In this document: positions 23,478 through 31,205 of the stretch, in pieces
Layout: each line of letters begins with the position of its first letter
Numbering within the stretch: position 1 is the stretch's first letter
Assembly: GCF_006716235.1 (NCBI RefSeq)
Contig: NZ_VFOR01000001.1
Location: 806,001 to 870,000 of the forward strand
Length of the DNA: 64,000 bases
Source: Propioniferax innocua
GTDB taxonomy: Bacteria > Actinomycetota > Actinomycetes > Propionibacteriales > Propionibacteriaceae
Reading direction: 5' to 3'
Notes under the pieces: model-generated
The model's database searches: none
What the model was told of the DNA's origin: nothing
What the model saw: only the letters and a program-made list of their open reading frames with translations
Program-made: the position numbers and the translations under genes

Positions 23478-23936
23478 ATGCAAGACATCACCACCGAACA
23501 GGCAACATTCGCCGGCGTCCTCCTTCTCGCCAACCGCATGCAGACGCACTTCGACGCCCAGATCGAGGAGCTGACCCTGAAGCAGTGGTTGGCGCTCACC
23601 ATCATGGCCCACCTGCCGCAACCGATCAGCTCCACAGCACTGGTCGCCAAGGCCCTGGACACCAGCCACCAGAACGCCACCAAGCTCGTCACAGCCCTCG
23701 CCCAGAAAGGGTTCATCGAGCTGGCCCCCTCCCCCGCCGACGGCCGCGCCAAACAGGCCTCCCTCACCCCGCGGGCCGACGACTACTTCACCACCCATTC
23801 CGACTTCGGCGAGCAGACCTTGGCTCACCTCTTCGCCGATGTCACGCCCGACGATCTCGAAGCCTGCCTGCGCACCCTCCGGGCCATGTCCGCCGCGATC
23901 ACCGATGAGCCACTGACACCGGAGTCAACAACATGA
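23478..23936 (+). CDS. MarR-family transcriptional regulator
   Basis: The 152-residue protein has an N-terminal dimerisation helix and a winged helix containing ISSTALVAKALDTSHQNATKLVTAL (recognition helix) and the wing FIELAPSPADGRAKQASLTPR. ATG is preceded by GAGAGG 10 nt away. A palindromic operator lies upstream. The stop overlaps the ATG of a broken membrane-protein gene (ATGA), so the target operon of this regulator is probably dead. Confidence 0.85.
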   Translation: MQDITTEQATFAGVLLLANRMQTHFDAQIEELTLKQWLALTIMAHLPQPISSTALVAKALDTSHQNATKLVTALAQKGFIELAPSPADGRAKQASLTPRADDYFTTHSDFGEQTLAHLFADVTPDDLEACLRTLRAMSAAITDEPLTPESTT

Positions 23937-24400
23937 GAAACCGCATCGCCGCCACCACATCCATCGTCTTCTCTCTGCTGGCCCCCCGACCTCGCTCATG
24001 GACCGCTGGGCCGCAACCGGCCTGCTGGCTGTGGCTGCCACCGGAGGCGTCGTCGCACTCAGGGGACGACATCCTTCCCAGTGTTCGTCCTCCACGACTT
24101 CGAGTTCGTCCGCATGCGCGGCACCGCGTTCGACATCACCATCGATGGACGCCAGCTGGCCCCGGCCACTTTCCCGGTGCCCTTCCCCATGCAGGGCCAG
24201 AATCGCAGCTTCGTCAAGTGCGGACCGAGCCGGGAACCGACCGCTTCACTGAAGATGGCATCCAGTACCTCTTCGACGGTGACGCTCTCGAACGCATCCT
24301 CGTCGAGCAGACCGAGATCGTGTTCGCCCCCGCGCTGGATCTCACCACCCACGATGAGCGGCCCCTACCGGGTGACAGTCGACGGGCCCCGCTCGACTGA
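23933..24400 (+). pseudogene. Membrane/exported protein gene broken by three frameshifts
   Basis: The plausible product continues through three frames. It begins MRNRIAATTSIVFSLLA in the start frame, switches at a C6 tract (23982-23987) to GPPTSLMDRWAATGLLAVAATGGVVAL, and switches near 24060 to FPVFVLHDFEFVRMRGTAFDITIDGRQL and on to FVKCG. It switches again near 24220 to TDRFTEDGIQYLFDGDALERILVEQTEIVFAPALDL and a stop. Each switch can be repaired by adding one base. It appears to have an N-terminal hydrophobic part and a soluble beta-rich part; no family recognised. It is coupled to the MarR gene by ATGA. Confidence 0.6.
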
Positions 24401-24418
24401 CGCCCTCGTCCGCGGCGT

Positions 24419-24424
24419 TAGCGT
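24419..24424 (+). promoter_or_regulatory. -10 hexamer TAGCGT, leaderless start of the macrodomain gene
   Basis: TAGCGT ends 7 nt before ATG 24432, and no ribosome-binding sequence lies between them. Confidence 0.5.
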
Positions 24425-24431
24425 GGCGTCC

Positions 24432-24947
24432 ATGACCATCATCGACGCCATCTGTGGCGACATCACCGAGAGCACCTTCGACGCCATCGTCAACGCCGCC
24501 AACTCGGGGCTGCTCGGAGGTGGCGGTGTCGACGGAGCGATCCACAGGGCTGCCGGCCCCGAATTCCTCGCTCACTGCAAGGAACTCAAGAAGCACTATC
24601 CCGAAGGCTTCCCCGTGGGCGCCGCCGCTGCACTGCCGGGCTGTGACCTGCCCGCCACGTGGGTGATCCAGACCGTGGGCCCCAACCGGCACGCCGGCCA
24701 GACCGATCCAGCCGACCTCGCCGCATGCTTCTCCCGGTCTCTCACCGAGGCGGCCCGCGTCGGCGCGAAGACCATCGCCTTCCCCGCCATCAGCGCAGGC
24801 GTCTACGGCTGGGCCCCCGCCGAGGTGGCGTCGGTGGCCGTCGCCGCAGTGCGTTCCTCACCCGACCTCGAGGCTTTCACCCATGTGCGCTTCGTGCTGT
24901 TCTCCGACGAACTGGCCCAGATCTTCACCGAAGCCCTGACCGACTGA
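24432..24947 (+). CDS. Macrodomain protein (ADP-ribosyl or O-acetyl-ADP-ribose hydrolase)
   Basis: The 171-residue single macrodomain begins with CGDITESTFDAIVNAANSGL, continues with LLGGGGVDGAIHRAAGPE (ADP-ribose pyrophosphate loop), and has GVYGWAPAEVASVAV near the end. These are the MacroD-type motifs. It is expected to remove ADP-ribose from proteins or hydrolyse O-acetyl-ADP-ribose. The open frame extends upstream into the pseudogene, but the motif positions and the promoter pattern fix this start. Confidence 0.9.
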   Translation: MTIIDAICGDITESTFDAIVNAANSGLLGGGGVDGAIHRAAGPEFLAHCKELKKHYPEGFPVGAAAALPGCDLPATWVIQTVGPNRHAGQTDPADLAACFSRSLTEAARVGAKTIAFPAISAGVYGWAPAEVASVAVAAVRSSPDLEAFTHVRFVLFSDELAQIFTEALTD

Positions 24948-25009
24948 TGCGCCGATAGCCTGAGAGCAGCGCTCACAACGACGCGAGGACCGAGCTCCAG
25001 GAGATGACC

Positions 25010-25849
25010 ATGGCACTGCGCATCACGACGACACCGAATCGGTTCAAGCAGCGTCTGGCGGCCGGCGAACAGCTCATCGGCCTGTGGTCCGTACTGGGCG
25101 ACGGGTATGCCGCCGAACTGTTGGCCGGGTGCGGCTACGACTGGCTCCTCATCGACGGTGAACACGGCCCCAACGACCTGCGCACCGTGCTGGCCCAGAT
25201 GCAGGGCATCGCGGCGGCGACGCTCTCGATCGACCCCGCACTCCGTGACGAGGTCTCCCAGCCGGTGGTCCGCATCTCACACGGCAGCCCCGCGCTCATC
25301 AAGCAGGTGCTCGAGCTCGGCGTCCGCAACCTGATGGTGCCGATGGTCGAATCGGCCGCCGAAGCCCGCGAACTGGTCCGTGCCGTGCGCTACCCACCCG
25401 AGGGCATCCGCGGCATGGGGGCGGGTCTGGCTCGCTCCGCGAACTGGGGCCGTGCCACCGACTACTTGACGCACGCCAACGAGAACATCTGCCTGATCGT
25501 GCAGGTGGAGTCACGCGCCGGTATCAAGGAAGCCACAGCCATCGCAGAGGTCGACGGCGTCGACTCGGTGTTCTTCGGCCTCGCCGATCTTGCCGGAGAC
25601 ATGGGGCTTGACGGCGACATGAACCACCCCGAGGTGGTGTCAGTGGTGAAGAGGACCGCCGCCGAGGTCCGTGCCCTGGGCAAGCCCACCGGCATGCTGA
25701 CGCTCGACCCCTCACAGGCCGAGATGTGGATGGCCGAGGGCATGACCTTCTGCGGCGTCGGCGTCGACACCAGTCTGCTCATCCAGGGCGCGGACGCCCT
25801 GCTCCAGCGGCTGCGCCCAGACACCCTGCCCGGGCACGTCTCCTACTGA
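25010..25849 (+). CDS. HpcH/HpaI-type aldolase (2-oxo-acid aldolase)
   Basis: The 279-residue TIM-barrel aldolase shows GLWSVLGDGYAAELLAGCGYDWLLIDGEHGPND (catalytic His in GEHGP), MVPMVESAAEARELVRAVRYPPEGIRG (metal Glu) and VFFGLADLAGDMG (metal Asp). Family members split 4-hydroxy-2-oxo acids to pyruvate and an aldehyde in the cytosol. AGGAG at 24999-25003 is 6 nt before ATG 25010 but touches the in-frame ATG 25004, so the later start is preferred. It stands alone between the macrodomain gene and sdhB. Confidence 0.88.
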   Translation: MALRITTTPNRFKQRLAAGEQLIGLWSVLGDGYAAELLAGCGYDWLLIDGEHGPNDLRTVLAQMQGIAAATLSIDPALRDEVSQPVVRISHGSPALIKQVLELGVRNLMVPMVESAAEARELVRAVRYPPEGIRGMGAGLARSANWGRATDYLTHANENICLIVQVESRAGIKEATAIAEVDGVDSVFFGLADLAGDMGLDGDMNHPEVVSVVKRTAAEVRALGKPTGMLTLDPSQAEMWMAEGMTFCGVGVDTSLLIQGADALLQRLRPDTLPGHVSY

Positions 25850-25871
25850 GGCCGCCCCACTGAGGCCGCCG
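25846..25871. repeat. Short direct duplication at the aldolase 3' end
   Basis: ACTGAGGCCGCC occurs twice in 26 bases, the first copy covering the stop codon. It looks like a small tandem duplication with no evident function. Confidence 0.6.
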
Positions 25872-25873
25872 TA

Positions 25874-26632
25874 TCAGTCGGCCCGACCGCGGAACAGCCC
25901 CCGCAGACCCTCGCGGTGAACGGCGGCCACGGCTTCGAGTGGAATCCCCGCCGGACACACCGTGACGCACTCGCCGTAGGTGCTGCACGGCCCGAATTCG
26001 GCATCGAGCTCGTTCAACACGGCGTGTCCTCGCTCACCGCGCTGCATCTTCCCATGAGGGATGAGCGCGAGGTGGGCGAGCTTGGCGCCGGCGAACAGAT
26101 GGGCCGCACCGTTGGGGCAGGCCGCGACGCAGGCCCCACAACCGATGCACGCGGCGAAGTCCAGGGCGACCTCAGCATCGTCATGCCCGACGAGCAGATC
26201 ATCGGCGTCGGGCGCAGTGCCCGCTGCCACGTCGACGGTGCCGCCGGCCTCGATGACCCGGTCCATCGCCGACCGGTCGACGACCAGATCCCGAATCACC
26301 GGGAACGCCGCGCTGCGCAAGGGTTCGATCCGCAACCGGGAGATGTTTCCGAAGGCACGCAGGTGCTGTCGGCACGACGGAGTGTTGGGCACCGGGCCAT
26401 GCGGCCTGTCATCGACGGTGACGCCGCACGCCCCACAGACCCCCTCACGGCAATCGGACTCGAAGGCGATCGGTTCGATCCCCTGCTCGGCCAACTGGTC
26501 GTTGAGACGGTCAAGAAGCTCCAAAAGACTCATCTCGGGAGTCGCATCCTCCACGACATGCGTTTCGAACGCCCCCCGATCCTCGGGGCCCTCCTGCCGC
26601 CAGATCTCGATCTCAACCCGCATGGTGCTCAT
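25874..26632 (-). CDS. sdhB: Succinate dehydrogenase/fumarate reductase iron-sulfur subunit
   Basis: The 252-residue subunit carries the [2Fe-2S] ligands in SDCREGVCGACGVTV and a later Cys in NTPSCRQH. The C-terminal ferredoxin domain has CIGCGACVAACPNG and CSTYGECVTVCPAGIP for the [4Fe-4S] and [3Fe-4S] clusters. It relays electrons from SdhA to the membrane anchor. ATG overlaps the sdhA stop (ATGA), making sdhCAB one translationally coupled operon. The open frame continues upstream without family similarity. Confidence 0.94.
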   Translation of the reverse strand: MSTMRVEIEIWRQEGPEDRGAFETHVVEDATPEMSLLELLDRLNDQLAEQGIEPIAFESDCREGVCGACGVTVDDRPHGPVPNTPSCRQHLRAFGNISRLRIEPLRSAAFPVIRDLVVDRSAMDRVIEAGGTVDVAAGTAPDADDLLVGHDDAEVALDFAACIGCGACVAACPNGAAHLFAGAKLAHLALIPHGKMQRGERGHAVLNELDAEFGPCSTYGECVTVCPAGIPLEAVAAVHREGLRGLFRGRAD

Positions 26633-28677
26633 CGGTAATCCCTCGTCTGCAACGGAACGGTCTCGAACGTCAACGGCTCCACGTGGCGGATGTGCCTGCC
26701 CTCTGCGGTGGTCTCCCAGGCCGACACGAAACACCATTCATCGTCGTTGCGCTGTGCTTCACCCTCGGGCGTCGCGAACTCCTCCCGGAAGTGCGCGCCA
26801 CACGATTCAGTGCGATCCAACGCATCGGTCACCATGAGCTCTGCCAGCTCGATGAAATCGGCCACCCGCCCGGCGCGCTCCAACTCCTGGTTGAGCCGAT
26901 CGCCGCTTCCTGCCACGTGAACGTCTTGCCAGAACTCCTCCTTCAGCTCCGCCAACTCGGTGAGGGCCGTGCGCAACGTGGCGTCCGAACGGGAGACTCC
27001 ACAGCCGCGGTAGAGGATCTCACCCAAGCGTCGGTGGAAGGTGGCCGGGCGCGTTCCCGTCTCGTTCTGCATCAGGCGGTCGATGCGGCCTCGCACGGCG
27101 TCGAGCGCTTCGACGGCCTCGGGGGCATCATGCGCCAGAGGGGCCTCACGCGAAACACCTGCCAGATAGTTCGGCACCGACAGCGGGAGGGTGAACCAGC
27201 CGTCCACGCAGGCGCTGAGCAGGGAGTTGGCTCCCAGCCTGTTGGCTCCGTGGTAATTGTTCCCGGCCTCACCGCCCACGAACAGACCATCGACGGAAGT
27301 CATCTGGTCGTAGTCGGACCACAGGCCACCCATGGTGAAGTGGGCCCCCGGCGCAATACGCATCGGCACCGTGTAAGGGTCCTCCCCCGTGGCGTCGTGG
27401 TACATCTCGAACAGGTTTCCGTAACGCTCTGCGATGACATCGCGGCCGAGCCGTTCGATCGCGTCACGGAAATCCAGGTACACCGAATTCTTCAGGGGGC
27501 CGACACCGCGGCCGGCCTCGATCTCGGTGCGCGCGGCCCGCGAGGCGATGTCGCGTGGAGTGAGGTTCCCGTAGGCCGGGTAGCGGCGTTCCAGGTAGTA
27601 GTCACGCTCGGCCTCGGGGATGTCACCGGGTGGACGCTTCTCGTCAGGATCCTTCGGCACCCAGATCCGCCCGTCATTGCGCAACGATTCACTCATCAGC
27701 GTCGTCTTCGACTGCCAGTGCGACGAGACGGGCAGCGCCGTGGGGTGGAACTGCACATAGGAGGGAGTCGCGAAATAGGCGCCCCGCCGATGTGCACGCC
27801 ACGTGGCCGTGGCGTTGGAGTTCATGGCGAGCGTCGAATGGAAGTACACCGAACCGTAACCGCCGGTGGCCAGAACCACCGCATGCCCGGTGTGGACACC
27901 GAGTTCCCCGGTCCGAAGATCGCGTGTGACGATGCCCTGAGCTCGCCCGTCGGCGACGATCAGGTCAAGCATCTCCGTGCGGGTGTGCAGTGTGACAGAG
28001 CCGCGATGCACCTGCCGCAGCAGTGCCTGGGCAGCCGCGACCTGCAGCTGCTGCCCGGTCTGGCCGCGCGTGTAATAGGTACGCGACACCTGCACGCCGC
28101 CGAAGGACCGTGTCGCCAACTGCCCACCGTATTCGCGCGCGAACGGCGCACCGATGGCCTGCATGTGATCGATGACCCGCACCGATTCCTCCGCCAGACG
28201 CGCCACATCGGCCTCCCGCCCACGGAAGTCGCCGCCCTTGACGGTGTCGGTGATGAACCGGCGCAGGGAATCACCATCGATCTTGCGGGCCCTGGCGGCG
28301 TTGATGCCGCCCTGCGCAGCCACACTGTGCGCACGCCGTGGGGCGTCATGGAAGGTGAAGCACTCCACGTGGTAACCGAGCTCGGCCAGCGCTGCGGCAG
28401 CCCCCGATCCGGCAAGACCGGTTCCCACCACGATCACCGTGTACTTGCGACGATTCGCCGGGTTGACGAGGCGGTACTCGGCCCGCCTGCGGTCCCAAGC
28501 GGTCAGGGCGTCTCCTTCGGGGACTCGGGCATCGAGCTTCGGCACGCGCCGTGCCGAAACCAGCGCCTTCCCCATGCCCGCACTCTCCGGATCAAGAACT
28601 GCACGTGCTGCCGCGGCCCCTGTTTTGGTTCCGGACGCTGACGTGATGGCGTCCTTCACGCGCTGACGGAGGCTCAT
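26629..28677 (-). CDS. sdhA: Succinate dehydrogenase/fumarate reductase flavoprotein subunit
   Basis: The 682-residue flavoprotein has the FAD fold VIVVGTGLAGSGAAAALAELG, the histidyl-FAD region HSVAAQGGINAA, FVQFHPTALP and the active-site segment HFTMGGLWSDYDQMTSVDGLFVGGEAG. It oxidises succinate to fumarate on the cytoplasmic face. Its ATG overlaps the sdhC stop by ATGA. An N-terminal extension of about 75 residues before the FAD domain is typical of the actinobacterial long form. Confidence 0.95.
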   Translation of the reverse strand: MSLRQRVKDAITSASGTKTGAAAARAVLDPESAGMGKALVSARRVPKLDARVPEGDALTAWDRRRAEYRLVNPANRRKYTVIVVGTGLAGSGAAAALAELGYHVECFTFHDAPRRAHSVAAQGGINAARARKIDGDSLRRFITDTVKGGDFRGREADVARLAEESVRVIDHMQAIGAPFAREYGGQLATRSFGGVQVSRTYYTRGQTGQQLQVAAAQALLRQVHRGSVTLHTRTEMLDLIVADGRAQGIVTRDLRTGELGVHTGHAVVLATGGYGSVYFHSTLAMNSNATATWRAHRRGAYFATPSYVQFHPTALPVSSHWQSKTTLMSESLRNDGRIWVPKDPDEKRPPGDIPEAERDYYLERRYPAYGNLTPRDIASRAARTEIEAGRGVGPLKNSVYLDFRDAIERLGRDVIAERYGNLFEMYHDATGEDPYTVPMRIAPGAHFTMGGLWSDYDQMTSVDGLFVGGEAGNNYHGANRLGANSLLSACVDGWFTLPLSVPNYLAGVSREAPLAHDAPEAVEALDAVRGRIDRLMQNETGTRPATFHRRLGEILYRGCGVSRSDATLRTALTELAELKEEFWQDVHVAGSGDRLNQELERAGRVADFIELAELMVTDALDRTESCGAHFREEFATPEGEAQRNDDEWCFVSAWETTAEGRHIRHVEPLTFETVPLQTRDYR

Positions 28678-29423
28678 GAGATCACTCCTACGAGAACAAG
28701 AACGGGGATGAGGGCGTTGCCCAACACGACGGCCAACGCCAGGGCGCCACCGACAACGGCCCAGATCTTGCGCAGTCGGCGCCCGGTCGCGCCGAAGTCC
28801 TGCATCAGCGTCCGCACACCATGCTCGATGTGGAAGGCCACCACGAGCATGATGACCACATAGAAAACAGCCATCCATGGCCGCGAGAAACTTGCGACCA
28901 GATTGGCGTACGCGTGGACCGTTCCGTCGGGGTCGGCGTGCTGGTGTCCCGACGCGGCCACCCCGGCGCCCAGCGTGAGGTCGAGGATGTGGACCACCAC
29001 GAAGACGGCGATCGCCAGACCACCGGGCAGCATCCACGATGCCGTGCGCGCGGAGAACGTCGCGGGACGTCGACGGCGATGTGGGCCGCGGGCGCGGCGT
29101 CCGCGCAGCCACAGGGTGATCGCGGCCCACATGTGCGCGAGCAACGAGACCGAAAGGACCACTCGCAGCGCCCACAACACTCCCTGATGCGGGATGAGCG
29201 GGTAGCCGACCCTCCGCAACCACGTGGCGTACGAGTCCAGCGACTCGGCACCGAAGTAGACCTTGAGGTTGCCGATCATGTGCACGAACACGAACCCCAC
29301 GAAGATGACTCCGGTGACGGCCATCACCTGCTTGAGGACGAACGTGGACGGGCGGGGACGCGCAGCCGCCCCTGCCCCGGGCTGATGCGCCCCGGACCGC
29401 TTTCCCGCATCAACGACAGCCAT
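28674..29423 (-). CDS. sdhC: Succinate dehydrogenase cytochrome b membrane anchor
   Basis: The 249-residue protein has five membrane segments, with histidines placed for two haems: VFVHMIGNLKVYFG, LLAHMWAAIT, VVVHILDLTLG and VAFHIEHGVRTLMQDFG. No sdhD is present, so this is the single-anchor di-haem form common in actinobacteria. Start ATG 29423 lies exactly 7 nt after TAGGAT, suggesting a leaderless operon start. An in-frame ATG 9 nt further upstream is the alternative. Confidence 0.92.
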   Translation of the reverse strand: MAVVDAGKRSGAHQPGAGAAARPRPSTFVLKQVMAVTGVIFVGFVFVHMIGNLKVYFGAESLDSYATWLRRVGYPLIPHQGVLWALRVVLSVSLLAHMWAAITLWLRGRRARGPHRRRRPATFSARTASWMLPGGLAIAVFVVVHILDLTLGAGVAASGHQHADPDGTVHAYANLVASFSRPWMAVFYVVIMLVVAFHIEHGVRTLMQDFGATGRRLRKIWAVVGGALALAVVLGNALIPVLVLVGVIS

Positions 29424-29430
29424 GGCACAC

Positions 29431-29436
29431 ATCCTA
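29431..29436 (-). promoter_or_regulatory. -10 hexamer TAGGAT of sdhCAB
   Basis: On the minus strand TAGGAT ends 7 nt before ATG 29423. It lies immediately downstream of the 75-nt inverted repeat. Confidence 0.5.
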
Positions 29437-29477
29437 CTACGGCACGTCGGAGACCTGTGGGGTGAGTAGCCCGTAGC

Positions 29478-29552
29478 TCGCATTTGCAGGCCGTTGAGCG
29501 ACTCAGGAGGGAAATGTTCCCTCCTGAGTCGCCCAGAACGAACCAAATGCGA
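29478..29552. repeat. 75-nt nested symmetrical inverted repeat upstream of sdhCAB
   Basis: Outer arms TCGCATTTG (29478-29486) and CAAATGCGA (29544-29552), inner arms GCGACTCAGGAGGGAA (29498-29513) and TTCCCTCCTGAGTCGC (29517-29532), a 3-nt loop ATG, and exactly 11 unpaired bases on each side between inner and outer arms. It lies between the phosphoesterase stop and the sdhC promoter. No T-run follows on either strand. I saw no second copy in the window. Confidence 0.8.
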
Positions 29553-29626
29553 AGCGCTGATGAAGAGCGTTCACTCCACCGGTCGGTGCAGCATCGCATG
29601 CATGGCGTACAGCGCCTGGCGGCCGT

Positions 29627-31141
29627 TCAGCAGCGGATCACCATGTTCCGCGAATCCACGGTCCCCGAGCCGAGAGCCGGCGACAGACCGAACTGGGTCC
29701 ACCGCGTTCGCATCGCCCAATCATGGGCCTCCGCCCCCATGTTGTGACGGAAATTCACCATGATTCCATCGTCGAAGAACCTCAGATGTGTGGCCCCCGT
29801 CGGCCAGCTCTTCGCGGCGGGGGTCTCCAGGAACACCGCCTCGGTGGCCACATCGGGCCTGTTGTGGCGCGAACGGTGGGTGTGCCCGGCCATCACCAGG
29901 GCGACACCGGGGGTCTGTTCCACCAACCGCTGAAACTTCATCGCGTCGCGACGGTTGAGCACGAACGCAGGCGTCCCCGGATTGGTGAACGCCGCCTCGT
30001 TGGTGACCGGGTGATGGAGCATGACCACCGTTCGCCTCGTGGGCTCGCTGCGCAAGATGTCACCGAGTTCATCCATCTGGTCGGATGCGATGGCTCCTCC
30101 ACTGCTGTCGAGCGTGGTCGAATCGACCCCGACGACACGGCCACCACTGTCGAGTTCCTCGACCCATGGTCGCTGCCGCTCTCCGAAATGCTCCCCGAAG
30201 CAGTCCCGATAATCACGTCCCTCATCACGTGCGGCACTCGAGAGCGCACCTTCGGGCGGTGTGTAGGTGGAGCATTCGGCGTACCGGGCATCCTGATCGG
30301 CCCGGTGCGGACGATCATGATTGCCGCGGGTCACCCGCCAGCGCCCGGGGAACGTGTCGAGCAGTTCCCTGGCTCGACGCACCTCCTCCGGGCGAGCTTC
30401 GGAGGTGAGGTCACCGTTGACGAACAGGCGGGAGGCGCCGGCCCGGCGTGCACCCTCGATCACTGCAGCCAACGCCACCTCCGGATACGGCCGGGCCCCT
30501 TCGGGCACTCGTGCCGGCGGCGGGAACTCCCCCACCAGCACACCATCGACCGTTTCACCGATGTGCACATCGTTGGCAACGACGATGGTCTCGAGCAGCT
30601 CCCCTGGAAGCCTCGGCAAGGTGCGCACCACACGCCGGGACTCCTCGATCAAGTGGTGGGTCGGCTTGGCTCGAGCGCCCTCGGAGTCGGCTTCGAAACA
30701 GTAGTCGGTGTCGGGTTCCAGTCCCTCCACGGTGAGCAGGTGGAAGGCCGCCTCACCGAGCGAGTGGACCTCGCGGACCGCTTCGGGCCGAACCGTCCGG
30801 AGATCGGAGCCCGCCGACTTCGGCCAGACCCGCAGCCGCCCGTTCGTCGGCACACCGACGGGCCGCCCCTCCTCCAGGCGCAGCGCATCCCACGTGGCCC
30901 AGCACACCGTGAGGCTGTCTTCGGTGACAGTCATCACCTGCAGGTCCGCCGCACGGAAGCGTCCATGGTGGTTGTGTCCGATCGAGGATGTCGAGACCGG
31001 CGAGGTCGAGCCCGCCGCAGCCGCGGGCCTTCCCGCCACACCGGCCCCGATCCCTCCGAGCGCGATTCCTCCACCGATGATCAGACCGGCGCGCAACACA
31101 TCCCGTCTCGTACCCATGGGCGACATGATCGGAGGATCCAT
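29627..31141 (-). CDS. Tat-exported calcineurin-like metallophosphoesterase
   Basis: The 504-residue protein starts with a twin-arginine signal, GTRRDVLRAGLIIGGGIALGG. A fibronectin/purple-acid-phosphatase-like N-terminal domain ends near EPDTDYCFEADS. The catalytic domain has the metal motifs VVANDVHIGE (Dx-H), FVNGDLTSE (GD), TRGNHDRP (GNHD), MLHHPVT and MAGHTHRSRHN (GHxH). It probably acts outside the cell on phosphate esters. Starts at 31141, 31126 or a TTG at 31180 are possible; none has a clear ribosome site. Confidence 0.85.
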   Translation of the reverse strand: MDPPIMSPMGTRRDVLRAGLIIGGGIALGGIGAGVAGRPAAAAGSTSPVSTSSIGHNHHGRFRAADLQVMTVTEDSLTVCWATWDALRLEEGRPVGVPTNGRLRVWPKSAGSDLRTVRPEAVREVHSLGEAAFHLLTVEGLEPDTDYCFEADSEGARAKPTHHLIEESRRVVRTLPRLPGELLETIVVANDVHIGETVDGVLVGEFPPPARVPEGARPYPEVALAAVIEGARRAGASRLFVNGDLTSEARPEEVRRARELLDTFPGRWRVTRGNHDRPHRADQDARYAECSTYTPPEGALSSAARDEGRDYRDCFGEHFGERQRPWVEELDSGGRVVGVDSTTLDSSGGAIASDQMDELGDILRSEPTRRTVVMLHHPVTNEAAFTNPGTPAFVLNRRDAMKFQRLVEQTPGVALVMAGHTHRSRHNRPDVATEAVFLETPAAKSWPTGATHLRFFDDGIMVNFRHNMGAEAHDWAMRTRWTQFGLSPALGSGTVDSRNMVIRC

Positions 31142-31205
31142 CAACAGCAGGCCGACTCCACGGTGTCGAGGAGATTGCAAGAAGACGAACAGGCGGTAAC
31201 CCGCG

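Noticed and set aside
29498-29532. 16-bp hairpin considered as an ordinary intrinsic terminator
   Set aside because: There is no T-run on either strand, and the additional symmetrical outer arms are not explained by a terminator; kept as a separate repeat.
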